Below are positions 19,761 to 27,616 of a stretch of 64,000 bases of DNA, in pieces; the first letter of the stretch is position 1; each line of letters opens with the position of its first letter. Both the position numbers and the translations under genes were made by a program. The notes below the pieces were generated by a model. The model did not search any database, had not been told where the DNA came from, and was given only the letters and a program-made list of their open reading frames with translations. Origin of the DNA: Novosphingobium sp. Lineage in GTDB: Bacteria > Pseudomonadota > Alphaproteobacteria > Sphingomonadales > Sphingomonadaceae. The stretch covers positions 62,001-126,000 of the forward strand of contig NZ_JAPZQX010000004.1 in the NCBI RefSeq assembly GCF_027531025.1. Reading direction: 5' to 3'.

Positions 19761-19916
19761 CTAGATGTGCGCCAGCTCTTCCTTGATGCGCAGCTTGCGG
19801 CGCTTCAGGGCCTGGATCGTCGCCAGGTCAGGCAGGGGACGGTTCAGTTCGTCCTGGATCTGGCGTTCCAGACCCGCGTGCTTGAGTTGCAAAGCGCTGA
19901 CATGCGGTTGGTCCAT
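19761..19916 (-). CDS. YdcH/DUF465 family small protein (first copy)
   Basis: A 51-residue protein, MDQPHVSALQLKHAGLERQ to LAHI, consisting of two amphipathic helices with the DUF465 ending ALKRRKLRIKEELAHI. AAGGAG lies eight bases before the ATG. Such proteins probably form helical hairpins; function is unknown. A second DUF465 gene lies 209 bases away on the opposite strand, so the two are divergent paralogues. Confidence 0.83.
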   Translation of the reverse strand: MDQPHVSALQLKHAGLERQIQDELNRPLPDLATIQALKRRKLRIKEELAHI

Positions 19917-20125
19917 CGGGGATACTCCTTTCGTTTGCCCCCAGGGGCGCAGGAGCCACCGCGCGGCACCGGATCGAAAGGACCGACTCGCTATCCGGCG
20001 GGGTCGCTGCAATTGTCATGGAAGCATATTCCGCCTATCTTGCGAAGCACCTGTTTCGATGGCTGCGACGATCGGTGCGACAGGGCGATTTTGTCGCGCG
20101 ACGGGCGGGGCAGCGGGAGGACCGG

Positions 20126-20323
20126 GTGACTGAGGACGAGCTGAAGAAACGGCTGGAAATCCTGCGGATCGAGCATCGCGATCTCGACGCGGCCATCGAT
20201 GCCCTGTCGGGTGCGGGCAGCACCGACCAGCTCCAGATCGCCCGCCTGAAAAAGCGCAAGCTGCGGTTGAAGGACCAGATCGCGCTGATCGAGGATTACC
20301 TGATCCCCGACATCATCGCCTGA
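20126..20323 (+). CDS. YdcH/DUF465 family small protein (second copy)
   Basis: A 65-residue helical protein beginning VTEDELKKRLEILRIEHRDL (GTG start) and ending LKDQIALIEDYLIPDIIA. The signature IARLKKRKLRLKDQI matches the C-terminal helix of DUF465. The GTG is chosen because GGGAGG ends five bases before it; an upstream in-frame ATG would add 36 Arg-rich residues without family resemblance. A strong terminator follows the stop codon directly, so the gene is probably a monocistronic unit. Confidence 0.82.
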   Translation: MTEDELKKRLEILRIEHRDLDAAIDALSGAGSTDQLQIARLKKRKLRLKDQIALIEDYLIPDIIA

Positions 20324-20347
20324 AGCCGCCGGGTGCGGCGGCTGTTT
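20324..20347 (+). terminator. Rho-independent terminator after the second YdcH gene
   Basis: AGCCGCC and GGCGGCT form a 7-bp stem around GGGTGC immediately after the stop codon, followed by GTTT. Compact and well placed. Confidence 0.65.
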
Positions 20348-20456
20348 ACCCGATCTTGACCAAATCCGTCCCCGTGCGGGACAGTGCGAAAATGGGGCGG
20401 GGTAATCCCGTCCACCCGCTTGGCAAGGGCCGCCTGCCCGGCCTATCGCGGCGGCA

Positions 20457-20924
20457 ATGGCTAATCCGGCAAGCATCAATCCACGGATCGTGGAAGGATT
20501 CTATTGCGAGGCGCTGGTCCTCTCGGACGAGGTGCGCGCCACTTTCGCGCTGTCCGGACGGCTCGACCTGGCGGCCGGTGACGAGGACGAGACGCAGGTT
20601 GCGCTTTCGTGCGAGGCGCTGCGCACCACCACGCGGATGATGCACGCCGTGGCCTGGCTGCTCAATCACCGGGCCTATTTCAACGGCGAGCTGAGCGAGT
20701 TCCAGCTGCGCCGCTATGGCAAGCTGGCCGACTTTCCGGAAAGCGACCCGCGCCGTCTCGCCATGCTAGAGCCCAAGGTGCGCGGGCTGATCCAGGCTAC
20801 AGAGCGGTTTCACGCCCGGCTCAAGCGGCTCGACAACGGCTGGCGCGAGCGCGATCCCAATGCGCCCAGCGCGATCGCCACGCTGCGCGCAAGGCTGAGC
20901 GTGGTGCCGGGCGGGCGGATCTAG
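20457..20924 (+). CDS. rcdA: RcdA-type protein (DUF1465)
   Basis: In Caulobacter RcdA (DUF1465) is an adaptor that helps ClpXP destroy CtrA and other cell-cycle regulators. This 155-residue all-helical protein has the family features EGFYCEALVLSDEVRATFAL, the core EALRTTTRMMHAVAWLLNHR (about 58-77) and a C-terminal LEPKVRGLIQATERFHARL helix. Recognition rests on that core and on length. A role in ClpXP adaptor function is inferred from the family, not shown here. The 3' end overlaps the convergent isomerase gene by four bases. Confidence 0.75.
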   Translation: MANPASINPRIVEGFYCEALVLSDEVRATFALSGRLDLAAGDEDETQVALSCEALRTTTRMMHAVAWLLNHRAYFNGELSEFQLRRYGKLADFPESDPRRLAMLEPKVRGLIQATERFHARLKRLDNGWRERDPNAPSAIATLRARLSVVPGGRI

Positions 20925-21574
20925 CTCCGCGCCGTCATCCCGTTCTGCTGCATCCGCCAGACCAGCTGGTCATAGCGATCCTGCCCGAAGAACGGCTCAC
21001 CCTGATAGACCATCAGCGGCACGCCATAGTGCCCGCCCAGCCGCTGGTCGGCCTCGTTGGCCTTGATCACTGCGTCGAGCCGCTCGGCCTCGGCTTCCTG
21101 GCGGGCGTCGAGTTCGGCGAGGTCGAGGCCAGCCGAGGCGACGGCGCGGGCCAGGTGATCGCCCTCGTGCCAGCCCTCGGTCTCGCCCGACCAGATCAGG
21201 TGGCTGACCGCGCGCAGCAGCGCCAGTCCCTGGCCAGCCTCTGCCGCCAGCACGCCCAGCCGCGTCAGGCGGTGAATATAGGGCTGCTCCTTGGGATAGG
21301 TCCGCGTGGCATAGTCCATCACGACCGGATCGGGGCGGGGCCAGCGCAGCGGCAGGCCGGCGAATTCGGCGCTGCGCACGCAGTCGCGCATCAGGTAGCT
21401 GAACCACAGCGGATCGGCCTGGGCGAAGAAATCCGGTTGGCGCACCGCAATGGGGAGAACGGGCCGCACATTGACCTGCGCGTCCCAGTCCCGCTCCAGC
21501 TCGATCAGCTTGGGTACGACGATATAGGAATAGGGCGAGCGGAACGACCAGTAGAGGTCGACACTATGCGTCAT
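20921..21574 (-). CDS. DsbA-fold 2-hydroxychromene-2-carboxylate isomerase family protein
   Basis: A 217-residue thioredoxin-fold protein of the HCCA isomerase/kappa-GST group. The N-terminus VDLYWSFRSPYSYIV carries the glutathione-facing Ser in the SPYSY motif; the C-terminal GGHYGVPLMVYQGEPFFGQDR contains the cis-Pro strand and the final substrate loop. In naphthalene degraders this enzyme isomerises 2-hydroxychromene-2-carboxylate; no naphthalene genes are near, so the natural substrate is unclear. Four bases separate it from the upstream ADH gene, implying one operon. Confidence 0.85.
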   Translation of the reverse strand: MTHSVDLYWSFRSPYSYIVVPKLIELERDWDAQVNVRPVLPIAVRQPDFFAQADPLWFSYLMRDCVRSAEFAGLPLRWPRPDPVVMDYATRTYPKEQPYIHRLTRLGVLAAEAGQGLALLRAVSHLIWSGETEGWHEGDHLARAVASAGLDLAELDARQEAEAERLDAVIKANEADQRLGGHYGVPLMVYQGEPFFGQDRYDQLVWRMQQNGMTARS

Positions 21575-21578
21575 GGGT

Positions 21579-22628
21579 TCAGTGCTCCAGCGTGCTCATG
21601 TCGATGACGAAGCGGTACTTCACGTCGGCCCGCTCCATCCGTTCGAAGGCGTGGTTGATCTGGTTGACCGGGATCACCTCGATCTCCGCCAGAATGCCTT
21701 TCTCGGCGCAGAGGTCCAGCATTTCCTGGGTCTGGGCAATCCCGCCGACGCCCGATCCCGATACCGCCTTCTGCCCGCCGAGCAGGAGACCGGAATGGAA
21801 CGGTTCGATCGGCTCGATCATGCCGACGATGCACAGCGTGCCCTTGCGATCGAGCAGGAACAGGTAGCGGGTCAGGTCGTGCTTCACGGGGATCGTGTCG
21901 AGCAGGAAGTCGAAGCTTGCCGCAGCCGCGCGCATCGCCGCCTTGTCGGTGGAGAGTAGCACGTGATCGGCGCCGAGCTTTCGTGCATCCTCGCCTTTCG
22001 CGGGGCTGGTGGTGATCATGGTCACTTCCGCGCCCAGCGCCTTGGCGAACTTCACCCCCATATGGCCCAGGCCACCGAGGCCGATCACCCCGACGCGGCT
22101 GCCGGGGCCGACGTTCCAGTTCTTCAGCGGGCTGTAAGTGGTGATCCCGGCGCAGAGCAGCGGCGCGGCAGCGGCCATGTCGAGGCTGTCGGGCAGGCGC
22201 AGCACATAGGGTTCGGCCACGACAATGCTGGCCGAATAGCCGCCATAGGTGGGAGAGCCGTCGATCCGGTCCTTGCCGTTATAGGTGCCGGTCGAGCCTT
22301 CGCGGCAATAGTTATCCTCGCCATCGTGGCAGGCATCGCAGTGGCGGCAGCTGTCGACCACGGTGCCCACGGCAACCCGGTCGCCCAGCTTGAAGCGGGT
22401 CACGCCCGCGCCCACCGCGCTGACCGTGCCGACAATCTCGTGCCCTGGCACGAAGGGATAGGTCGTGCGGCCCCAGTCATTGCGCGCGACGTGGAGGTCG
22501 GAATGGCAGACCCCGCAAAAGGCGATGTCGATCGCCACGTCCTCGTCGCGCAGGGTCCGGCGCTCGATGGTCAGGGCATTCAGCCCGGAATCCGGGGCGG
22601 TTGCGCCCCATGCGGCAGTTGCGGTCAT
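21579..22628 (-). CDS. Zinc-dependent alcohol dehydrogenase (YahK/CAD-type)
   Basis: Medium-chain NADP-dependent aldehyde reductase/alcohol dehydrogenase of the cinnamyl-alcohol-dehydrogenase group, 349 residues. The catalytic zinc site is CGVCHSDLH with GHEIVGTV; the structural zinc site has CRHCDACHDGEDNYC (four Cys). The cofactor fold is VGVIGLGGLGHMGVKFAKALG. It begins opposite the beta-oxidation pair; the intergenic region holds a 16-bp palindrome that could control both directions. Likely reduces aldehydes in detoxification. Confidence 0.93.
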   Translation of the reverse strand: MTATAAWGATAPDSGLNALTIERRTLRDEDVAIDIAFCGVCHSDLHVARNDWGRTTYPFVPGHEIVGTVSAVGAGVTRFKLGDRVAVGTVVDSCRHCDACHDGEDNYCREGSTGTYNGKDRIDGSPTYGGYSASIVVAEPYVLRLPDSLDMAAAAPLLCAGITTYSPLKNWNVGPGSRVGVIGLGGLGHMGVKFAKALGAEVTMITTSPAKGEDARKLGADHVLLSTDKAAMRAAAASFDFLLDTIPVKHDLTRYLFLLDRKGTLCIVGMIEPIEPFHSGLLLGGQKAVSGSGVGGIAQTQEMLDLCAEKGILAEIEVIPVNQINHAFERMERADVKYRFVIDMSTLEH

Positions 22629-22695
22629 TTCCCCTCTCCCTCGGCTGGCCGTCTGGTCTTTCTGCGGGGCTTGCCGCCTCGCTGCCGAAAGGTCA

Positions 22696-22711
22696 TTAAT
22701 CGCGCGATTAA
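22696..22711. promoter_or_regulatory. 16-bp palindromic operator TTAATCGCGCGATTAA
   Basis: A perfect 16-bp palindrome ending 12 bases before the ATG of the HSD10-type dehydrogenase and abutting its Shine-Dalgarno (AAAGGGAG). Symmetry, size and place fit a dimeric TetR- or MarR-type repressor site. A 13-of-16 copy occurs upstream of the acyl-CoA synthetase at 50647. The regulator is not identified. Confidence 0.65.
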
Positions 22712-22723
22712 AGGGAGAGTCAA

Positions 22724-23506
22724 ATGAAGATCGATTCGAGCACTGCGGCCGTCGTCACCGGCGGCGCATCGGGCCTGGGCCGGGCGACGGCAGAGGCGCT
22801 GGCCGCCGCCGGGGCCAAGGTCGCGATTTTCGATGTGAACACCGAAAAGGGCGAGGAAGTGGCCAAGGCGATCGGCGGGCTGTTCTGCCATGTCGACATC
22901 ACGTCTGAGGAATCGGTGCTGGCCGGTTTCGCCCAGGCGCGCGCCGCCCACGGGCAGGAGCGGATCACCGTCCACTGCGCGATGACCAGCCGCCGCGGCA
23001 AGACGCTGGCCTTTGACAAGGAAGCCGGCCGACTGCGCCGGACCCCGACCGAGGACTATGAATATGGCGTCCAGGGCATCCTGGTCGCGTCCTACCGGAT
23101 CGCCTCGATCTCGGCTGAAGGCATGGCGAGCCTTGAACCGCTGGAAGATGGCGAGCGCGGCTGCATCACGCTGACCGCCTCGGTCGCGGCGCAGGACGGG
23201 CAGATCGGCCAGGTGATCTATGGCTCGGCCAAGGCCGGGGTGAACGGCCTGGTCCTGCCAATGGCGCGCGACCTGTCGGATGTGGGCATCCGGGTCAATT
23301 CGATCATGCCGGGGATCTTCGCCACGCCGCTGATGCTGGGGGCAAAGCCGCAGGTGCTGGAAAGCCTGGCCGCCTCGGTGCCGTTCCCCAAGCGGCTCGG
23401 CAAGCCGGAGGAATTCGGCAGCCTGGCGCTGGAACTGGCGCGCAATACCTATTTCAACGGCCAGTGCATCCGCCTTGACGGCGCGATCCGCATGGCCCCG
23501 CGCTAA
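22724..23506 (+). CDS. HSD10-type short-chain dehydrogenase (3-hydroxyacyl-CoA dehydrogenase type II-like)
   Basis: A 260-residue SDR most like mitochondrial HSD17B10. The NAD fold is VVTGGASGLGRATAEALAAA, the catalytic Ser lies in TASVAAQDGQIGQ, and Tyr/Lys in YGSAKAGVNG. The C-terminus QCIRLDGAIRMAP matches the HSD10 ending. The usual NNAG motif is degenerate here (VHCAMTSRRGKT). The likely role is oxidation of 3-hydroxyacyl-CoA in fatty or branched acyl-CoA degradation, in keeping with the dienoyl-CoA reductase 12 bases downstream. A palindromic operator sits before it. Confidence 0.88.
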   Translation: MKIDSSTAAVVTGGASGLGRATAEALAAAGAKVAIFDVNTEKGEEVAKAIGGLFCHVDITSEESVLAGFAQARAAHGQERITVHCAMTSRRGKTLAFDKEAGRLRRTPTEDYEYGVQGILVASYRIASISAEGMASLEPLEDGERGCITLTASVAAQDGQIGQVIYGSAKAGVNGLVLPMARDLSDVGIRVNSIMPGIFATPLMLGAKPQVLESLAASVPFPKRLGKPEEFGSLALELARNTYFNGQCIRLDGAIRMAPR

Positions 23507-23518
23507 GGAGCGAGCGAC

Positions 23519-24316
23519 ATGACCCAATCACCATTCCGCGACGGTATTCTCGACTGCAAGGTGGCCTTCGTCGCCGGGGGCACTTCGGGCATCAACCTGG
23601 GGATCGCCAAGCGCTATGCCGAACTGGGCGCGAAAGTTGCGGTCTGTGGCCGCAATCCGGAAAAGGCCGCCAATGCCGCCGCCGAGATCGGCCACGGGGC
23701 AATCGGCCTCTCCGCCGACGTGCGCGATTACGGCGCGATCCGCAGCGCGATGGAGCACGTCCGCAATGAATTCGGGCTGCTGGACATCGTTGTCTCCGGC
23801 GCGGCAGGGAACTTCCTGGCGCCGGTGCTCGGGATGAGCGCCAATGCCTTCAAGACCGTGGTCGATATCGACCTCAACGGCACCTTCAACGTGTTCCGTG
23901 GCTGTCATGACCTGCTCAACGTCCCGGGTGCCTCGCTGATCGCGATCACGGCCGGGCAAGCGGTGAATCCGATGCAGCTTCAGGCCCACGCCTGCGCGGC
24001 CAAGGCCGGGATCAACCAGCTGATCCGCGTGCTGGCGCTGGAGTGGGGTTCGGACGTGCGGGTCAACGGCATTTCGCCCGGCCCGATCGCCAATACCGAA
24101 GGCATGGCCCGGCTCGCGCCCGATGCCGATACCCGGGAGAAGCACTATGACCGGATCGCGATGAAGCGCTGGGGCGAGATCGAGGAAATCGCCGAGGGTG
24201 CGGTGTTCCTCTGCTCGAATGCCGCGCGCTATATCACGGGGACGATCCTCGATATCGACGGTGGCAGCCAGCTTGGCGATGCCACGCCGCGCTCGCTGGG
24301 CAAGGGGCTGGCCTGA
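23519..24316 (+). CDS. 2,4-dienoyl-CoA reductase-like SDR (peroxisomal DECR2 type)
   Basis: NADPH-dependent reductase for unsaturated fatty-acyl-CoAs with double bonds at even positions. The 265-residue SDR has VAFVAGGTSGINLGIAKRYA at the N-terminus. At the usual YxxxK site it reads QAHACAAKAGINQLIR: Lys is kept but Tyr is Ala, exactly the pattern of peroxisomal DECR2 (HAGSAKAA). LALEWGSDVRVNGISPGPI and the following TEGMARL also match that subgroup. Co-transcribed with the HSD10-type enzyme. Confidence 0.86.
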   Translation: MTQSPFRDGILDCKVAFVAGGTSGINLGIAKRYAELGAKVAVCGRNPEKAANAAAEIGHGAIGLSADVRDYGAIRSAMEHVRNEFGLLDIVVSGAAGNFLAPVLGMSANAFKTVVDIDLNGTFNVFRGCHDLLNVPGASLIAITAGQAVNPMQLQAHACAAKAGINQLIRVLALEWGSDVRVNGISPGPIANTEGMARLAPDADTREKHYDRIAMKRWGEIEEIAEGAVFLCSNAARYITGTILDIDGGSQLGDATPRSLGKGLA

Positions 24317-24322
24317 GGTTTC

Positions 24323-24351
24323 GGTCGTCCCGGGTCAGGCCCGGGGCGACC
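24323..24351. terminator. Bidirectional hairpin between convergent genes
   Basis: GGTCGTCCCGGG and CCCGGGGCGACC pair over 12 positions with one mismatch around TCAGG. It lies between the dienoyl-CoA reductase and the L,D-transpeptidase and touches the latter's stop codon. Its core CCCGGG-N5-CCCGGG resembles one unit of the paired repeat at 42183, so it may be a solitary relative of that family used as a terminator. Confidence 0.6.
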
Positions 24352-25019
24352 TACCCCTCGACCAGCGAGTCGCCCTTGCCGATCCGCTTGCCCCTGGTGA
24401 TGTAGACCACATCGCCCAGCTTGGTTGCGGCGAACAGCTTCTTGCCGAACTCGTTCGGCACGCCGATGCAGCCACGGCTGGCATAGCCCTTTTCCACCTT
24501 GGTGCCGTGGATGGCGATGCCGTCGTTGGTCAGCCGGTGGGTGAAGGGCATGGGTGCGCTGTCGTAGATGCTGGAATAGTGATCGGCCTTCTTCCAGATG
24601 ATCGGAAACTTGCCCAGCGGCGTGGGCTTTTCCTGGGTGCCGAGCAGCACCGCCGTGGCACCGATTTCGTAACCACCTCGGAACACCGAGAGGACCCGCG
24701 CTTCGAGGTCCACGGTCATCACCAGCGGGCCACCGGCCGGGACGCCGTCTTCGTTCCAGTGCCATTCGCCGTACTTGATCGGCCCGGTGATCGGCAGGAT
24801 CCGCTTGATCACGAAGCGTTCGTCGCGGGGCTTGGTCACGGGGGTGGCGATCGGGGTGGCGGGGGCGGCCTTGGCAAAGTCTGCCGAAGATGAAGGTGCC
24901 GGGGCTGCTTCGCTGAGGACAGTTGCCTCGGCCACCGGCTGGCGCACCAGCATGTAACCGGCCGCGCCCACCAGCCCGACAAAGGCCACCAGCATCGCCG
25001 CCATCGCATTGAATTTCAT
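24351..25019 (-). CDS. L,D-transpeptidase (YkuD domain), membrane-anchored
   Basis: Periplasmic enzyme that cross-links peptidoglycan through diaminopimelate (3-3) or attaches proteins to it. The 222-residue protein begins MKFNAMAAMLVAFVGLVGAA, an uncleaved signal-anchor, followed by an Ala/Pro-rich linker and the YkuD domain. The active site HGTKVEKGYASRGCIGVPN has the His and catalytic Cys in the HGT...SRGC order. GAGGAAG precedes the ATG. Some YkuD proteins are beta-lactam-insensitive cross-linkers; whether this one is active is not testable here. Confidence 0.9.
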   Translation of the reverse strand: MKFNAMAAMLVAFVGLVGAAGYMLVRQPVAEATVLSEAAPAPSSSADFAKAAPATPIATPVTKPRDERFVIKRILPITGPIKYGEWHWNEDGVPAGGPLVMTVDLEARVLSVFRGGYEIGATAVLLGTQEKPTPLGKFPIIWKKADHYSSIYDSAPMPFTHRLTNDGIAIHGTKVEKGYASRGCIGVPNEFGKKLFAATKLGDVVYITRGKRIGKGDSLVEG

Positions 25020-25083
25020 CGACCCGCTTCCTCGCGCCAGACTTCGGCCAGGCCACAGTGCCGCAAACGCGCCATTGCTGCCA

Positions 25084-25124
25084 GCACCCGCCGCCACCTG
25101 TCCCTGGGTGGGACTGGCGGGTGC
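25084..25124 (-). terminator. Possible terminator of the glycosyltransferase gene
   Basis: GCACCCGCC and GGCGGGTGC form a perfect 9-bp outer stem, with an inner CACC/GGTG pairing, 36 bases beyond the glycosyltransferase stop codon. No T-tract follows. A second small hairpin, GTTACCCG-caa-CGGGTTAAC, lies closer to the gene at about 25131. Confidence 0.45.
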
Positions 25125-25159
25125 GCGAGTGTTACCCGCAACGGGTTAACAGACGCTGG

Positions 25160-26386
25160 TTATCGCGCCGAGACCGGGGCGAATTCCTCGAACAGGGCGG
25201 CGTACTGTTCGACCATGGCCCCGATCGCGAAGCGCTGGACCCGGACAAAGCCGGCTTCGCGCATGGCGGCGCGGCGTTCCGGCGCGGCGATCAGGTCGGA
25301 CATGCCGCGCGCCAGGGCCTCGACATCGTCGACCGGGACCAGCTCGCCGCTGACCCCCGGTTCGATCACGTCGCGCGGGCCGAACTTGCAGTCGGTCAGC
25401 AGCAGCGGCGCGCCGCAGGCCAGTGCCTCGGCCGCGACGGTCGGGAAGCCTTCCCACCGCGATGGCAGCACGAACAGGTCGGCCCGCGCCATCCAGGCAT
25501 AGGGGTTGGCAACGAAGCCGATGAAGCGAACATGTTCGCCGATGCCTAGCTGGGCGGCCAGCCGGTGCAGGTGGTTGAGCCGGCTACCCTTGCCCAGGAT
25601 CACCAGCGCATGGGTGCGCCACAGCCCGCTCTTGGCAAAGGCGCGCAGCAGTACGCCATGGGCTTTCTGGAACTCCAGCCGCCCGGCGGTGAGGATGAAT
25701 GGCCGATTCGGCGCCCCCGGCACCGGCTGGTCCTTGGCCGCAGTGATCGTGCCAAGGTCGATCGGGTTGTTGATCATCCGCATCTTGGCGGGATCGAGCG
25801 ACAGGTCGGTCAGCAGCGTTTCGGCCATGTCGGTGGCATTGGCCAGCACGGCATCGGCGCGACGGTAGGCGCGGCGGGTCAGCCCGACCGAGACCTTGCG
25901 CACGAATTCGTTGGGAGCTTCCTCGTTGACCACGGCCAGCACGTTGTTCCCCTCGCGCGCGATCCAGCGCGGGCGGCGGCGGCCAAGCCCCATCAGTGAG
26001 AGCCAGGCGAGCAGATTGGTGCCCTTCAGGAAGCTCATCACCACGTCCGGGCGGGTCTGGGTGATCATGTGCCGGAACGCCAGCGGCGCGCGCACGGCGC
26101 TGCCGATCAGCTTGCCAGGTGCATATTGATCCGAGTTCGGCCCGTCATAATTGAAATGGGTTTCCCCGTCGGTCGCGACCAGCAGGCGGTCCTGGTCCTT
26201 GATCAGGTCGACATAGGGTCCGGCCTTGCGCAGCAGGCCCATGCGCGCGTCAATCCGCCGGGGATCGAGGCCGTTGAGCAGGTGGGCGGCCACGCGTTCA
26301 GCCCCGCCGCCGTGCAGCGAAGAGAGCAGCAAGAGGACTTTCACGGGACGGCCCAACGCCAGGTGCGGAGGAGCAGGGGCGTGCAT
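25160..26386 (-). CDS. GT4-family glycosyltransferase
   Basis: A 408-residue GT-B retaining glycosyltransferase. The N-terminal acceptor domain starts VKVLLLLSSLHGGGAERVAA; the donor domain has FILTAGRLEFQKAHGVLLRA and the EX7E motif SRWEGFPTVAAEALACGAP (about residue 318). AAGG lies before the ATG. Such enzymes build exopolysaccharide, LPS or glycolipids. No wzx/wzy genes flank it, so it acts alone or with genes elsewhere. It is divergent from a PLD-family gene 68 bases away. Confidence 0.9.
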   Translation of the reverse strand: MHAPAPPHLALGRPVKVLLLLSSLHGGGAERVAAHLLNGLDPRRIDARMGLLRKAGPYVDLIKDQDRLLVATDGETHFNYDGPNSDQYAPGKLIGSAVRAPLAFRHMITQTRPDVVMSFLKGTNLLAWLSLMGLGRRRPRWIAREGNNVLAVVNEEAPNEFVRKVSVGLTRRAYRRADAVLANATDMAETLLTDLSLDPAKMRMINNPIDLGTITAAKDQPVPGAPNRPFILTAGRLEFQKAHGVLLRAFAKSGLWRTHALVILGKGSRLNHLHRLAAQLGIGEHVRFIGFVANPYAWMARADLFVLPSRWEGFPTVAAEALACGAPLLLTDCKFGPRDVIEPGVSGELVPVDDVEALARGMSDLIAAPERRAAMREAGFVRVQRFAIGAMVEQYAALFEEFAPVSAR

Positions 26387-26454
26387 GATCTACCTTCCTC
26401 GCGACCGGGACTGGCCTTGCCATCGCCGCAGGTCGCTGGCAAGGGCCAGCCCCG

Positions 26455-27591
26455 ATGGGCGAAGGTAGCTTGCCAGACGATGAACCGCTTCAGGCGGAGC
26501 TGCTGGTCGGCTCGGCGGCGTTCTGGGCACGCTGCTCGGGCGATATTGCCGAGGCCCGTCAACGGGTTCTGGTCCAGGCGATGACCTTCGAAGGCGATGG
26601 TGCAGGCCTGGCGGTGGCCGGGGTGATCGCCGCCAGTCGGGCGGCCGACCGCCGTGTGCTGGTCGATGATTACACCCGCCACGTCGTCAACGACACCTTC
26701 CTGGCCCTGACCCGCGATCCGGCGATCCATGCCGAGGCGGCGGAAACAGCGGCCATGTTCGCCCGGCTGCAGGCGGCGGGGGCGGGGGTGCGGGTAACCA
26801 ACCCGATCGGTCGCAATCCGCTGCGCTATGCGCTGCGCAATCACAAGAAGCTGCTGGTGATCGACGATGTCGCCTGGCTGGGCGGGATCAACTTTTCCGA
26901 CCACAACTTTGCCTGGCACGACATGATGGTGCGGGTGACGCACCCCGGCATCGCCGACTGGCTGGCGGGCGAGTTCGACCACGACTGGCAAGGCCATGGC
27001 GGCAGCCGGACGGCGCAGATTGGCGGAGCGACGCTGCTCAGCATGGACGGGGCGGATAATCCGGCCGGCTTCGCCCCGCTGATCGCGGCCTTTGCCGGGG
27101 CGCGCCGCTCGCTCGAGGTGGTGAGCGCCTATCCGACCTTTCCCTTCGTCGCGGCGATGGGCGAGGCCGCCCGCGCCGGGGCCGAGGTGACGCTTTACAC
27201 CCCGCGCCCCAACAACAAGCCGATCATCCGGGATTACCTGCTGGGCGTGGCCGAAAGCGCGGGCATCCGGATCCGGCTGACCCCGATGATGACGCATGCC
27301 AAGGCGGCGCTGATCGATGGCGAGGCGCTGGTGGTGGGATCGAGCAATTTCGATTTCGTCAGCTACCGCGCCAATGCCGAATATGTTGCCGTGCTGCGCG
27401 ATGCCGGGCTGATCCAGGCTTTCCGCGACCATGTGTTGACCCCCCTGCAGGCCGGCAGCAGCGCCCCCGCGCCGGGGGACCGCTCGGCCTTGCGGTCATG
27501 GCGGGCTCGGCTGGGGCTGGGGCTGGCCGACCGCGCGATCGCGCGGCTGAGCCACGGCCCGCGCATTGCCGAATGGCCGGTGCGGCCCTAG
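26455..27591 (+). CDS. Phospholipase D-like protein, cardiolipin synthase type
   Basis: A 378-residue protein with two HKD motifs: HKKLLVIDD (about residue 138) followed by GGINFSDHN, and HAKAALIDG (about 282) followed by GSSNFD. Two HKD halves in one chain of this length is the arrangement of bacterial cardiolipin/phosphatidyltransferase enzymes. It lacks the N-terminal TM pair of ClsA, so it is closer to ClsB/ClsC-type proteins. Substrate (phosphatidylglycerol or PE) not determinable. The start codon context is weak. Confidence 0.85.
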   Translation: MGEGSLPDDEPLQAELLVGSAAFWARCSGDIAEARQRVLVQAMTFEGDGAGLAVAGVIAASRAADRRVLVDDYTRHVVNDTFLALTRDPAIHAEAAETAAMFARLQAAGAGVRVTNPIGRNPLRYALRNHKKLLVIDDVAWLGGINFSDHNFAWHDMMVRVTHPGIADWLAGEFDHDWQGHGGSRTAQIGGATLLSMDGADNPAGFAPLIAAFAGARRSLEVVSAYPTFPFVAAMGEAARAGAEVTLYTPRPNNKPIIRDYLLGVAESAGIRIRLTPMMTHAKAALIDGEALVVGSSNFDFVSYRANAEYVAVLRDAGLIQAFRDHVLTPLQAGSSAPAPGDRSALRSWRARLGLGLADRAIARLSHGPRIAEWPVRP

Positions 27592-27616
27592 GCTGGAGTT
27601 CAAAGGAGAACGTTCG

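Noticed and set aside
22724..23506. Pseudogene call for the HSD10-type SDR because the NNAG motif is lost
   Set aside because: The Ser-Tyr-Lys catalytic residues, the NAD fold and the C-terminal LDGAIRM ending are intact and the frame is complete.
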